Of a stretch of DNA of 62,198 bases, positions 26,283 to 37,521 are shown one piece after another. Numbering within the stretch: position 1 is the first letter of the stretch; each line of letters starts with the position of its first letter. A model generated the notes under the pieces. The model saw nothing but the letters and a program-made list of their open reading frames with translations. It ran no database searches and had not been told where the DNA came from. This DNA is from Methanobacteriota archaeon (lineage in GTDB: Archaea; Methanobacteriota; Methanobacteria; Methanobacteriales; Methanobacteriaceae): positions 1 through 62,198 of the forward strand of contig JAEZRD010000086.1 of NCBI GenBank assembly GCA_023440975.1. Reading direction: 5' to 3'. The position numbers and the translations under genes are program-made.

Positions 26283-27368
26283 ATGGAAAAAGACTTTTTG
26301 GGAAAATTAAGTTTACCTATACTTATCGTAATTATTTTGCTTGGATTATCATTTACAGTTTTAATGCCTGTATTAAATATGATACTTTTAGGTGCAATTT
26401 TTGCTTATGGATTAAGACCTGTAGCTAAAGGTATAGAATCTAAACTAAAGTTTAAATCTGTAAGTATAGTTATAGCGATATTAATACTTTTAATTCCTCT
26501 GATATTGTTAGTTGCTTATATTATTTTGATTATTAGTGGGTTTGCTATTAATTTTTTTAGTGCTAATCATAATGCAATAAGTGGTATGAGTTCTGGTCAA
26601 TTATCTGTAATGGTTTCTCATATTTTACCTGCACAATATCATTCAAGTGTAGGATCAATTGCAAATAGTTTATATTCTTTCATAACTAGTTTACTTAAAA
26701 CAGTTATAAATTATATAATAAGTTTAGTGAAAAGAATACCTTATATTTCTCTTGAATTATGTGTATTATTCTTTTCAATGTATTATTTTACTAAAGATGG
26801 GGATAAGTTTTGGGAATATGTGCAAGTATTTATTCCAGAGGAAAGAACTGAATTTTTTGATAATATGTTCTTCCAAATTGAGAATGTTTTAAAAAGCATA
26901 TTCTTTGGACATTTCTTAACAGCAATAATAATAGGTATTATTGCAGGAATTGGTTTTGCTTTACTAGGTTATCCGTTTGCCTTATTTTTAGGTATAATAA
27001 CTGGAGTTTTCCAATTAATTCCAATATTTGGTCCATGGCCAATTTATACAGTATTATGTTTATGGGATTTATTTACTGGAAATTATTTAAGAGCAATAAT
27101 TGTTTTAATATTTGGAATATTTTTAAGTATGTCTGATATGTATATAAGACCAGCTTTATCAAGTAAATATGCTGATATACATCCTTTAATATTGTTTATA
27201 GGATTTATTTCTGGACCATTAGTATTTGGAATAGTAGGATTTATTTTAGGCCCTTTATTCTTAGGTATTACTTATGCTGTAATTAAGTCTTATAAAATAG
27301 AAGTTGAAAAATCAAAAATTGAAACAAAAGAATTATCTGGTAAAACTGATATTCAAGGAGATGAATGA
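26283..27368 (+). CDS. AI-2E family transporter
   Basis: A 361-residue membrane protein with about eight hydrophobic segments, belonging to the AI-2 exporter-like permease family (PF01594). 'ALLGYPFALFLGIITGVFQL' (about 228-247), IPIFGPWPI and the late 'IHPLILFIGFISGPLVFGI' block are typical. Members export small molecules or exchange Na+/H+; the substrate cannot be told. It ends with an ATGA overlap with the DNA polymerase gene, an odd operon partner. Confidence 0.8.
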   Translation: MEKDFLGKLSLPILIVIILLGLSFTVLMPVLNMILLGAIFAYGLRPVAKGIESKLKFKSVSIVIAILILLIPLILLVAYIILIISGFAINFFSANHNAISGMSSGQLSVMVSHILPAQYHSSVGSIANSLYSFITSLLKTVINYIISLVKRIPYISLELCVLFFSMYYFTKDGDKFWEYVQVFIPEERTEFFDNMFFQIENVLKSIFFGHFLTAIIIGIIAGIGFALLGYPFALFLGIITGVFQLIPIFGPWPIYTVLCLWDLFTGNYLRAIIVLIFGIFLSMSDMYIRPALSSKYADIHPLILFIGFISGPLVFGIVGFILGPLFLGITYAVIKSYKIEVEKSKIETKELSGKTDIQGDE

Positions 27369-27370
27369 TA

Positions 27371-29233
27371 ATGGAAAAACGAAAAATGATTATAATTGAC
27401 ATCGATTACATTACTAATGATGATAAGGCTGTGGTTCGTCTCTTTGGAAAAACAAAAGGGGAAAAAGAAGGTCAACATATAATAGTTTTAGATGAAACAT
27501 TCGAACCATATCTTTATGTTCAACCTAAAGGTGATATTGAAAAATGTATAGATCAAATAGAAGAGAAAATTGAACCTAAAAATATTGTGAAAGTTGAAAT
27601 GAAAGATTTTCAGATAAAAAAACAGTTTCTTAAAGTATTTTTCAACCATCCTCAGGATGTTCCTCAAAAAAGAGATACATTAAGAGGATTAGAATGTGTA
27701 TCTAATATTAGAGAACATGATATTCCATTTTATAGGAGATATTTGATTGATAATGATCTTTTTCCTATGGGTGTAGTTGAAGTTGAAGGTGAATTAATAG
27801 ATTCTTATCCAACAATTACATCTGAGGATAAATCATTAGAAATAATGAAATTAGATCATTCTCCAAAAATGGTTGATAATTCTTATCAATCTTTCAGTAT
27901 ATTGAGTTTTGATTTAGAAGTTTATAATCCTAAAGGAATGCCTGATTCTAGTAAAGATGAAATTATAATGATTGGGGCTGCAAGTAATACGGGTATTGCT
28001 AAAGTTATTAGTACTAAAGGTGAAGATTTAGATTTTGTTGAAACAGTTCCAACTGAAAAAGATATGATTGAATCTTTTGTAAATTTAATTAAGGAGAATA
28101 ATTTTGATATTATTGTTGGTTATAATTCTGATAATTTTGATTTTCCTTATTTACGTGATAGGGCTAAAATTTTAGGTGTTGATTTGGATCTTGGAATGGA
28201 TGGTTCATCTCTTAAATTTTTAAGAAGAGGGTATACTAATGCTGCAACTTTAAAAGGTTTAATTCATGTTGATTTGTATCTTGTTATGAGAAGATATATG
28301 AATCTTGATCGTTATACTCTTGAAAGAGTTTATCTTGAATTGTTTGGTGAGGAAAAGATAGATGTTCCAGGGGATAAGATTTATCAATATTGGGATAGTG
28401 ATAGTGAACCTTTAAATCAATTGTTTGATTATTCGTTGGATGATACCGTATCTACATTAAAAATTGCAGAGCAAACTTTACCTATTAATTTAGAATTAAC
28501 TCGTGTTGTTGGTCAACCTTTCTTTGATATTACTCGTATGGCTACTGGTCAGCAAGCTGAATGGTATTTGGTTCGTAAGGCTTTTGAGATTGATGAGATT
28601 GTTCCTAATAAACCTACTGGTCAGGAGTTTAGGAATCGTAAGCATGCTAGTAATGTTGGGGGGTATGTTAAGGAGCCTGAAGTGGGGCTTCATGAAAATC
28701 TTGTTCAGTTTGATTTCCGTAGTCTATATCCTAGTCTTATTATTAGTAAAAATATTTCTCCAGATGTTTTGTATCGTGAGGATGGTTCTCTTGATAATAT
28801 AGCTACTGATATTGGTAGTGTTGATGAGGAGGATTATTATATTTCTCCGGAGCATCATTATATGTTTAAGAAGTTTCCTATAGGTTTTATTCCTTCTGTT
28901 ATTGGTAATGTTTTGGATGAGAGAGTTCGTATTAAAGCTAAAATGAAGAAGAGTACTGATTATACAGAAAGGATGATGTTTGATGTTCAGCAGCAAGCTT
29001 TGAAGAGATTAGCTAATACTATGTATGGTGTTTATGGTTATTCTCGGTTTAGATGGTATTCTTTTGAATGTGCTCAGGCGATTACTGCTTGGGGAAGGGA
29101 GAATATTAAGAATGCTATGAAGTATGCTGAGAATTATGGTTTTTATGCTATTTATGCGGATACTGATGGTTTTTATTGTAAGTATCGGCCTGATGGTTTA
29201 ACTGAAGAGGATTTGAAAGCTAGAAGAGAGTGA
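27371..29233 (+). CDS. polB1: Family B DNA polymerase, large fragment of the split enzyme (PolB1)
   Basis: A 620-residue protein holding the N-terminal domain, the 3'-5' exonuclease and most of the polymerase palm and fingers. Exo I is 'SFDLEVYNP' (about 179-187), Exo II 'IVGYNSDNFDFPYL' (about 249-262) and Exo III 'YSLDDTVST' (about 355-363). Pol region A is DFRSLYPSLI (about 455-464), region B 'LKRLANTMYGVYGY' (about 541-554) and region C YADTDGFY (about 595-602). It ends 20 residues after the catalytic YADTDG, lacking the thumb. Nothing downstream continues the chain, so this is the split form known from Methanothermobacter, whose PolB2 is encoded elsewhere. Start chosen at 27371 (MEKRK); the ATG at 27365 is possible. 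Confidence 0.92.
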   Translation: MEKRKMIIIDIDYITNDDKAVVRLFGKTKGEKEGQHIIVLDETFEPYLYVQPKGDIEKCIDQIEEKIEPKNIVKVEMKDFQIKKQFLKVFFNHPQDVPQKRDTLRGLECVSNIREHDIPFYRRYLIDNDLFPMGVVEVEGELIDSYPTITSEDKSLEIMKLDHSPKMVDNSYQSFSILSFDLEVYNPKGMPDSSKDEIIMIGAASNTGIAKVISTKGEDLDFVETVPTEKDMIESFVNLIKENNFDIIVGYNSDNFDFPYLRDRAKILGVDLDLGMDGSSLKFLRRGYTNAATLKGLIHVDLYLVMRRYMNLDRYTLERVYLELFGEEKIDVPGDKIYQYWDSDSEPLNQLFDYSLDDTVSTLKIAEQTLPINLELTRVVGQPFFDITRMATGQQAEWYLVRKAFEIDEIVPNKPTGQEFRNRKHASNVGGYVKEPEVGLHENLVQFDFRSLYPSLIISKNISPDVLYREDGSLDNIATDIGSVDEEDYYISPEHHYMFKKFPIGFIPSVIGNVLDERVRIKAKMKKSTDYTERMMFDVQQQALKRLANTMYGVYGYSRFRWYSFECAQAITAWGRENIKNAMKYAENYGFYAIYADTDGFYCKYRPDGLTEEDLKARRE

Positions 29234-29556
29234 GTTTTTTTTATTTTTCATTTTCTTTTTTATTATTATTTTTTTTAATTATTATTTTGTTAACTATTTT
29301 TAACTTCCATATTTGCATTATGAAAAGCTTTCTTTATTCCATTTTTAACATTCATAATTTACCACTTATTCTAATTTTTTATACTTTTTATTAATCAAAT
29401 TTTTCATATGCTTAGTAGGTTTTTGTGAAATAGTATAATTTAATGAAGTGACATACATTGGATACTTGAATATATAATATTATTAAAAAAAAGTAGAATT
29501 TTAAAAAAATTTTATGTAAAAAAAAATAGAAAAAAAAGGGGAAGATATTGAAAATT
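29234..29556. other. Intergenic region between convergent genes
   Basis: About 320 AT-rich bases between the convergent polB1 and comC genes. I find no remnant of the missing polymerase C-terminal part, no open frame of note and no RNA gene. T-rich stretches right after the polB1 stop (29238-29275) could end its transcript. Confidence 0.5.
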
Positions 29557-30579
29557 TTAAGCAGAATAACTTTCTATATCAATATCTAATCCATCACAGA
29601 TATCTTTTAAAGTATCAAATAAAACAGGATCTAATTCCCATCCATTAGCTAAGTTATTTTTAACTCTTTCAACTTCAAGAGATCCTGGGATAACTCCATT
29701 ATCTTCTCTAACTTCATCTAAAAATTTATCAGTTTCATCATTGAATTGTTTTTCACCAACAAATTTTGCAGGGTCAATAGCTATGAATAAATCTCCTTTA
29801 GTACAATCTTCATCGTAACTAGCGGTTCCAGTTACTTCACTACCTACACCAGCACCTACTAGTGGTCCAGTTAAGATTTCTATTAAAAATGCTAATCCAT
29901 AACCTTTAAATCCACCAAATGGTAATAATGATCCTTCTATTCCAGCATCAGGATCGGTTGTTGGTTTTCCGTCTTTATCTAAAGCTAAACCTTCAGGTAT
30001 TTCTTTACCTTTTCTTTTAGCTTCTAATAATTTTCCTCTAGCAGCAACACTTGTTGCCATATCTAAAGCAATGTAGGTATCATCATTAGGAACACCTATT
30101 GCAATAGGGTTTGTTCCAATCATAGGTTTTTTACCTCCGAATGGTGCGATAGCTGGTTCTGTATTAGCTATTACAATACCAACACATCCTTCACGTGAAG
30201 CTAAATCTGAATAGTAACCTGTTACACCGAAATGGTTTCCATTATGGGTTCCAACAGCACCTATTCCAACTTTTTTAGCTTTTTCTATAGCTAAATCCAT
30301 TGCTTTTCTTGCTACATATTGTCCAAAAAGACTATTACCATTGATTAAAGCCATTGCTTCTGTTTCTTTTTCAATGTCAATGTCACCTTCAAGGTTTATG
30401 TTGCCGTTTTCTAATCCTTTAATATATTGGGAGAATCTTCCTATTCCGTGAGAGGTAAATCCTTTTAAATCTGCATCAACAGTAGCTTGTGCTACAATAT
30501 CTGCTTGGTTTTCTTGAGTACCTAATTTCATTAATATTTCAGTTACTAATTTTCTTTCATTTTTTGCGTTAAGCTTCAT
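29557..30579 (-). CDS. comC: L-sulfolactate dehydrogenase (malate/LDH2 family)
   Basis: A 340-residue member of the malate/L-sulfolactate dehydrogenase family (LDH2/MDH2). 'DADLKGFTSHGIGR' (about 31-44), 'GTHNGNHFGVTGYYSDLA' (about 110-127) with the catalytic His, 'GTNPIAIGVP' (about 155-164) and 'PFGGFKGYGLAF' (about 223-234) are family hallmarks. In Methanobacteria the orthologue oxidises (R)-sulfolactate to sulfopyruvate for coenzyme M. Malate dehydrogenase activity is the alternative. ComB of the same pathway lies at 47779-48468. 'ggaagg' precedes the ATG. Confidence 0.85.
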   Translation of the reverse strand: MKLNAKNERKLVTEILMKLGTQENQADIVAQATVDADLKGFTSHGIGRFSQYIKGLENGNINLEGDIDIEKETEAMALINGNSLFGQYVARKAMDLAIEKAKKVGIGAVGTHNGNHFGVTGYYSDLASREGCVGIVIANTEPAIAPFGGKKPMIGTNPIAIGVPNDDTYIALDMATSVAARGKLLEAKRKGKEIPEGLALDKDGKPTTDPDAGIEGSLLPFGGFKGYGLAFLIEILTGPLVGAGVGSEVTGTASYDEDCTKGDLFIAIDPAKFVGEKQFNDETDKFLDEVREDNGVIPGSLEVERVKNNLANGWELDPVLFDTLKDICDGLDIDIESYSA

Positions 30580-30616
30580 AAATTTATTCCTTCCTAATAA
30601 TTATATTTATTTTTTT

Positions 30617-31639
30617 TTAGTATTCGATTTCAGTGTCTTCAAAAGTTTTTATTTTTATTTTATTTTCAGATATTACTTTTCCAATTTCAAATGCTTCAGC
30701 ATCGTTTTCATTTAATTCTTTAATAATATCTTTTGCTTCTTCAGCTTTTGCAATTACAACAAAACCTATTCCCATGTTAAATACTTTATACATTTCTTTA
30801 AGTGGTACATTTTGTTGATATATAAGTTTGAATATTTCTTGAGGTTCTGGGAGGTTATTAATTTCAAATCCTATTCCTTTTTTAAGTCTTTGTAAGTTTG
30901 TGAATCCTCCACCAGTAATGTGAGCTAATCCATGTATTTCAAAATCTGTGTTGAATAAATCAACTATTGGTTTAACATATAGTTTTGTTGGTTTTAAGAG
31001 TTCTTCACCGACTGTGGTGTTAGTATTTGGTATTTTATCACTTGCTTTTAATCCTGCATCTTCGAAAATTGCTTTTCTTGCAAGGCTTAAACCATTACTG
31101 TGGATTCCACTACTTTTTAAACCTATAAGTGTGTCTCCTACTTCAATGTCTGATCCAGTTATTATTTTGTCAATATCTACGAATCCTATTCCAGTTCCTG
31201 CTAAATCGAAGTCTTTTATAATTTTTGGTAATGATGCAGTTTCTCCTCCGATTATGGATATTTTAGATTCTTCTGCACCTTTTACTAATCCTTCTGCTAT
31301 TTCTGCTGCGGTATCTGGGTCTGGACTTTCTACTGCTAAGTAATCTACAAGTGCAATTGGTTCTGCACCTACACATAAAATATCGTTAACTACCATAGCT
31401 ATGCAATCTATTCCTACTGTGTCGTATTTATTCATCATTTTAGCTATAAGTATTTTACTTCCAACACCATCAGTACTCATTGCTATTGCTTTATCTCCTA
31501 ATTTAACTAAAGCAGCAAAGTGTCCACTGTCAGTTATGATGTCTCTTAATTCTAATGTTGGTTTAAGTTTGGAAGCTAATGCTTTTACGGTTTCAGCTTC
31601 TAAATCTATATTAACACCAGATTCTGAATATGTAACCAT
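30617..31639 (-). CDS. purM: Phosphoribosylformylglycinamidine cyclo-ligase (AIR synthetase)
   Basis: A 340-residue PurM. 'MVTYSESGVNIDLEA' at the N-terminus, 'AMSTDGVGSKILIA' (about 53-66), 'GIDCIAMVVNDILCVGAEP' (about 76-94) and 'IIGGETASLP' (about 134-143) are typical. It forms aminoimidazole ribotide in purine synthesis using ATP. It is upstream of comC by 37 bases on the same strand. 'aggtga' is just before the ATG. Confidence 0.95.
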   Translation of the reverse strand: MVTYSESGVNIDLEAETVKALASKLKPTLELRDIITDSGHFAALVKLGDKAIAMSTDGVGSKILIAKMMNKYDTVGIDCIAMVVNDILCVGAEPIALVDYLAVESPDPDTAAEIAEGLVKGAEESKISIIGGETASLPKIIKDFDLAGTGIGFVDIDKIITGSDIEVGDTLIGLKSSGIHSNGLSLARKAIFEDAGLKASDKIPNTNTTVGEELLKPTKLYVKPIVDLFNTDFEIHGLAHITGGGFTNLQRLKKGIGFEINNLPEPQEIFKLIYQQNVPLKEMYKVFNMGIGFVVIAKAEEAKDIIKELNENDAEAFEIGKVISENKIKIKTFEDTEIEY

Positions 31640-31841
31640 TTATTCACCTTTTAATTAATAATTTTTTTACTATAAATATAAATTCAATATTTATTTATGT
31701 TGATGCTATTATTTATAGTATATAATAATATTTTTTATCTAGTTAATTGTCTATTATTTCTTAAAAAAATAGTTGATTTCTAAGTATTATATTAAATTTT
31801 TATTTGTGAGTTTGAAAAATTCTATAAAAAAAGTAATATAA

Positions 31842-31867
31842 AGGAATTCTTATTAAATAAGAATCCT
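31842..31867 (-). terminator. Hairpin terminator after fttA
   Basis: A perfect 9-bp inverted repeat (attcttatt 31846-31854, aataagaat 31856-31864), flanked by a further 'agga'/'tcct' pairing. It lies 10 bases beyond the minus-strand fttA stop. A T-rich tract follows in that direction (complement of 'taaaaaaagtaatataa'). Confidence 0.5.
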
Positions 31868-31877
31868 AAGTTTAATT

Positions 31878-33788
<1,911 letters not shown>

Positions 33789-34089
33789 ATAATCACTTCA
33801 TAAAATAAGTTTAATAGTGTAGATAATGATAGTGTATAAATTTTTCCCCTTTTTAATAAAAAAACAAATTTATCATATAATTATGATATGTAATGTTTTT
33901 TTAAAGGGTGATTTTTATATAATAAATAAAAAAGAGTGGATAAAAAAGATATAATGATAAAATTTGATTTTTTTCATCATTTATCGTGTTGTTTTATCAC
34001 TTTTATTATACCTATTTCACACCGTTATATGCAAAAAATAGTTTTTTAATAAAAATTTTCAAAAATAATCCGTTTATATTATTTTCTTT
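33789..34089. other. Intergenic region upstream of fttA
   Basis: About 300 bases. It must contain the fttA promoter (minus-strand TATA-like 'aatttatac', complement near 33830-33838). A 7-bp perfect inverted repeat with a 4-base loop (tatcata-taat-tatgata, 33871-33888) lies about 35 bases further upstream and could be an operator. Nothing else is seen. Confidence 0.45.
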
Positions 34090-34728
34090 TTAACTGATTT
34101 TTTTTAATTTCTTTTCAACTTCCTTTTCATCTAACATTTTGTATCCATCTTTAGTTACGGTTGCTACTAAAAATCCATTTCCAGAGTAAACATCTCTTTC
34201 AGTTGCAGCTTTAATAGCTCTAAGAGCTAATTCTACACCTTGATTTGTAGTTAATTTTGGAGTGTATCTATCTTCAAGAACACCATATGCAAATGTTGAT
34301 CCTGAACCAGTTGATATGAATGTATCTTTAATCATACCACCTGCTGCATCTAATGAATAAATAGATGCTCCATCTTCATCAATTCCGCCTAATAATATTT
34401 GGACATATTGTGGATTGGAGTGTAAAATATTTGATGTGACAGCTGCAGCTGATTCAATACTTATATCTTCTCCATTTCTTAATTTGTATAATGAAACTTC
34501 TGCGCTAATAATTTTCATTAAGCTTTGAGCACCAGCTACTGATCCAGCAATGGTAGTAGCAATGTGGTTATCTATTTTAAATATTTTTTCAGCTACTTTG
34601 TGAGCTACAAGATTTCCCATACTAGCTCTTCTTTCGCTTGCAAAGACAACACCATCTTTACAGGTAATACCAACAGTAGTTGTACCTTTTAAGATTTTGT
34701 CATCACTCAAAATTTTTTCATCACTCAT
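34090..34728 (-). CDS. psmB: 20S proteasome beta subunit
   Basis: A 212-residue beta subunit. A propeptide of about 15 residues ends before TTTVGITCKDGVVFASERRA, so the catalytic Thr would be the first T of 'TTTVG' after cleavage at KG/TTT. 'GSVAGAQSLM' (about 62-71) and 'GSGSTFAYGVLEDRY' (about 140-154) are conserved. It forms the proteolytic inner rings of the proteasome. A good 'gaggtg' precedes the ATG. The alpha subunit is not in the window. Confidence 0.95.
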   Translation of the reverse strand: MSDEKILSDDKILKGTTTVGITCKDGVVFASERRASMGNLVAHKVAEKIFKIDNHIATTIAGSVAGAQSLMKIISAEVSLYKLRNGEDISIESAAAVTSNILHSNPQYVQILLGGIDEDGASIYSLDAAGGMIKDTFISTGSGSTFAYGVLEDRYTPKLTTNQGVELALRAIKAATERDVYSGNGFLVATVTKDGYKMLDEKEVEKKLKKIS

Positions 34729-35054
34729 TCTAATACACCTCTGAGTAAAATATATATCTTTTATAAAATTGAATTCATTTAGTTAATTATTCATTAACAT
34801 TTTATTCTAACTAAAATAGTTTATATAATTATCTTTATAAAAAAATGATGATTAATTAAAATAAAATTAGAATTAATGCATATTTTAATCTAAAATTAAA
34901 TTATCTTTAACATTAACTTTACATAAGTTTGTAAAATCTAATATATAATAGTTTCTAATAGTTAGAAAAATATTTTATTTTCAAATAAATATTATAGAAT
35001 GTTTCTATATAAAGATTATTAAAATAAAATTTTTTATAAAAGGATAAGATTCTA
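34729..35054. promoter_or_regulatory. Divergent promoter region psmB / taw2
   Basis: About 325 bases between divergent genes. For taw2, 'ctatataaa' at 35005-35013 is a good TATA box, giving a leader of about 20 bases before the GTG at 35055. For psmB, minus-strand TATA-like sequences lie near 34757-34766 and 34820-34829. No open frame or RNA gene is visible. Confidence 0.5.
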
Positions 35055-35816
35055 GTGAAATATAAAAAAATTGGTAAAATTCTCATATTAGACAAGAATT
35101 TTAAAATAAACAAAAATGATAAAGATTATCTTAAATCTTTATGTGAAATTCATAATGTAAATACAATTATTAAAGTTAAATCAATTAGTGGACAAATGAG
35201 AGAGCCAGAAATTGAATTATTAATTGGATCTGAAACTGAAACAATTCATAAAGAAAATGGATGTTATTTTAAATTAGATTTATCTAAAGTTATGTGGGCT
35301 AAAGGAAATAATAATGAACGTTTAAGAATAGCCAAACTTGTTAAAGAAGACGAAATTGTAACAGACATGTTTGCAGGTATTGGATATTTCACCATACCTA
35401 TAGCGGTTCATAGTAAAGCTAAACAGATTAATGCTATTGAAATTAATCCAAATTCTTACAAGTTTTTAGTAGAAAATGTGAAATTAAATAAAATTAATGA
35501 AAAAGCGAAATACAATAGAGTTAATCCTGTTTTAGGAGATTGTGCAATTGAAACTCCAAAATTTTCAGCTGATAGGATTATTATGGGATATGTTAAAACT
35601 ACACATCATTATCTTAAACCAGCTATTATGGGACTTAAACATGGTGGAATAATTCATTATCATGAAACTGTTCCAGAAAAATTAATTAATACTCGCCCTA
35701 TTAATCGAATAAAAAAATCAGCAGGAGATAGGGATGTTGAAATTTTAAACATTCAAAAAATTAAAATGTACTCACCAGGAGTTTGGCATATAGTTGTTGA
35801 TGCAAAAGTGGAATAA
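35055..35816 (+). CDS. taw2: tRNA(Phe) 4-demethylwyosine aminocarboxypropyltransferase-like (Trm5/TYW2 family)
   Basis: A 253-residue class I SAM-dependent enzyme of the Trm5/TYW2 family. Motif I is 'DMFAGIGYFTIPIA' (about 103-116) and the acidic 'AIEINPNSYKFL' is near 126-137. In place of the N-L-P motif of Trm5 methylases it has 'IIMGYVKTTHHYL' (about 174-186), which is characteristic of Taw2/TYW2. It would transfer the aminocarboxypropyl group of SAM to the wyosine precursor at tRNA position 37. It starts with GTG, with 'aaaggata' upstream. The end is only 12 bases from the convergent cofG. Confidence 0.8.
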   Translation: MKYKKIGKILILDKNFKINKNDKDYLKSLCEIHNVNTIIKVKSISGQMREPEIELLIGSETETIHKENGCYFKLDLSKVMWAKGNNNERLRIAKLVKEDEIVTDMFAGIGYFTIPIAVHSKAKQINAIEINPNSYKFLVENVKLNKINEKAKYNRVNPVLGDCAIETPKFSADRIIMGYVKTTHHYLKPAIMGLKHGGIIHYHETVPEKLINTRPINRIKKSAGDRDVEILNIQKIKMYSPGVWHIVVDAKVE

Positions 35817-35828
35817 AAAAAATAGAAT

Positions 35829-36947
35829 TTAATTTTCTATACTTTCTTGTAATTTATTTGATTTAGCTAAAAGTTCTGGATTTAAATATTCACTATTAAT
35901 ATATTTTTTATATATAGCTAATCTCTCTTCTAAAATATAACCTGCATCATTAGTTAATCTTTTTAGTTGATTAAATGTTGGCCATGGGGATGTAGGATTA
36001 ACATAATCCTCGGTTAATGGAGATACTCCTCCCCAATCATCAGTTCCACAGAGTAAAAATACTTGATTAGTTTCAAGATTAAGATTTGGTGGGACTTGAA
36101 TACTTACATCATCTTTAAAAATTAGTTTACTAACTGCAACAGTACGAATCATATCTAAAAGTGATGGTTCTTCATGATTTTTCATTTCAATAGTCGGGCT
36201 AGTAGTGAAATTTTGGATAATAATTTCTTGGATATGTCCATATTTGTCCTGTAAATTTTTAATAGCAAGTAATGATTCTGCTATTTCTTCTTTAGTTTCC
36301 CCAATTCCAATTAATATTCCAGTAGTATAAGGTATTTTAAGTTTACCTGCATTTTCTATAGTTTCTAATCTGATTTTAGGATCTTTTCCAGGACTTTTTT
36401 CATGAGCCACTGTTTTCATTAATCTAGGTGATGAGTTTTCAAGCATCATACCCATTGATACATTAACTTCTTTTAAAAGTTTCAAGGTTTCATATGAAAA
36501 GTTTCCTGCATTAGTATGTGGAAGTAAATTTGTTTTTTCAAGTGTCATTTTACAAATACTGTAAATGTATTCACTCATATTTTTAAAGCCTAATTCATCT
36601 AATTTTTCTTTTACAGCTTCTTGAGTATCTGCATCTTCACCCATAGTAAATAATGCTTCTTTACAATTAAATTTTTCAGCTTCATGAAGTAAACTTAACA
36701 CTTCTTCTGGTGTTTTAAGGATTATGGTATCAGAATCTTCAGGATTCTTTTTGAATGCACAATATCCACAATCATTTTTACAAACTTCAGTTAGAGGAAT
36801 GAAAACATTTTTCGAGAATGTAATCGTATTGTTTTCTCTTTTGTTTGCTAATTCCATTAACTCTAATACTTCGTTTTGACTTGTGTTTAAGAGTTCAACT
36901 ATCTCTTTTTTGTTCAAGTCTTTATTTAATATCTCAGGATTTATCAT
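35829..36947 (-). CDS. cofG: 7,8-didemethyl-8-hydroxy-5-deazariboflavin synthase subunit CofG
   Basis: A 372-residue radical SAM enzyme for the F420 chromophore Fo. The cluster motif is C-x3-C-x2-C in 'LTEVCKNDCGYCAFKK' (about 51-66). 'LLPHTNAGNF', 'GMMLENSSPRL' and 'GILIGIGET' follow in the order typical of CofG. F420 is the electron carrier of methanogenesis. Its partner CofH is not in the window. The frame extends five codons... to a TTG at 36953; I take the ATG at 36947 (MINPEIL). Confidence 0.92.
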   Translation of the reverse strand: MINPEILNKDLNKKEIVELLNTSQNEVLELMELANKRENNTITFSKNVFIPLTEVCKNDCGYCAFKKNPEDSDTIILKTPEEVLSLLHEAEKFNCKEALFTMGEDADTQEAVKEKLDELGFKNMSEYIYSICKMTLEKTNLLPHTNAGNFSYETLKLLKEVNVSMGMMLENSSPRLMKTVAHEKSPGKDPKIRLETIENAGKLKIPYTTGILIGIGETKEEIAESLLAIKNLQDKYGHIQEIIIQNFTTSPTIEMKNHEEPSLLDMIRTVAVSKLIFKDDVSIQVPPNLNLETNQVFLLCGTDDWGGVSPLTEDYVNPTSPWPTFNQLKRLTNDAGYILEERLAIYKKYINSEYLNPELLAKSNKLQESIEN

Positions 36948-36967
36948 ATGCAACCATATTTTTTTTT

Positions 36968-37420
36968 TTATACGATTTCTGTTTCAGTAATTTTAGATAG
37001 GACTGCTTCAACATACATTGGCCCTAAATCATTTTTATCTTTCCATGTGGTTATTAATATTTCAACACCAGGAATTTTGAATAGTTTCATTTCAACAGCT
37101 GCACCTAAGGATTCATAATCTTTTTTCATTCGATTAAGTCCATTAGTATCGGTTCCAGTATCTATATTAACTTCAGATCTGTATTGTTTATCTGCTTGAA
37201 CTAAGAATTCTTGTGCTTTAACAGAATCTAATGGGATTTCTTCCCCTTCAAATAGTTCCATTACTCCATTGAGTTTTTCTGGCATTGTTGTGTATGAATC
37301 TCTTAATGTTGATTTTCCACGAACAATAAGAAGGCTGTCTGTGTTGAATGCTGCTTTTGAACCTCTGAAAGATTGGTAATAACCCATTATATCTCCAGCA
37401 AGTGCTTTTAAATCTATCAT
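36968..37420 (-). CDS. DUF2120-like methanogen protein
   Basis: A 150-residue soluble protein that I match to the methanogen-restricted DUF2120 family; function unknown. 'LAGDIMGYYQSFRGSKAAF' near the N-terminus and 'GVEILITTWKDKNDLGPMY' near the C-terminus are the most recognisable parts. It lies between mptA and cofG on the same strand, suggesting cofactor metabolism. The frame opens at a TTG (37435) that overlaps a 'gagtgat' ribosome-binding sequence, so I use the ATG at 37420. Confidence 0.65.
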   Translation of the reverse strand: MIDLKALAGDIMGYYQSFRGSKAAFNTDSLLIVRGKSTLRDSYTTMPEKLNGVMELFEGEEIPLDSVKAQEFLVQADKQYRSEVNIDTGTDTNGLNRMKKDYESLGAAVEMKLFKIPGVEILITTWKDKNDLGPMYVEAVLSKITETEIV

Positions 37421-37521
37421 GTTATTATCACTCAATTAATATGTTGTTTAAATGTTTTATAAAAAAAGTTTTTTTTTATTTAAAAAAATAAAATAATAAA
37501 GAAAAAAGTATTTAATTAAAA

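Noticed and set aside
29153..29260. Possible frameshift truncating DNA polymerase B
   Set aside because: No reading frame downstream continues the thumb domain, and the break lies at the known natural split point of Methanobacteriales PolB.
30948..31343. 131-codon plus-strand frame inside purM
   Set aside because: Antisense shadow of a well-conserved gene; composition is typical of a reverse frame.
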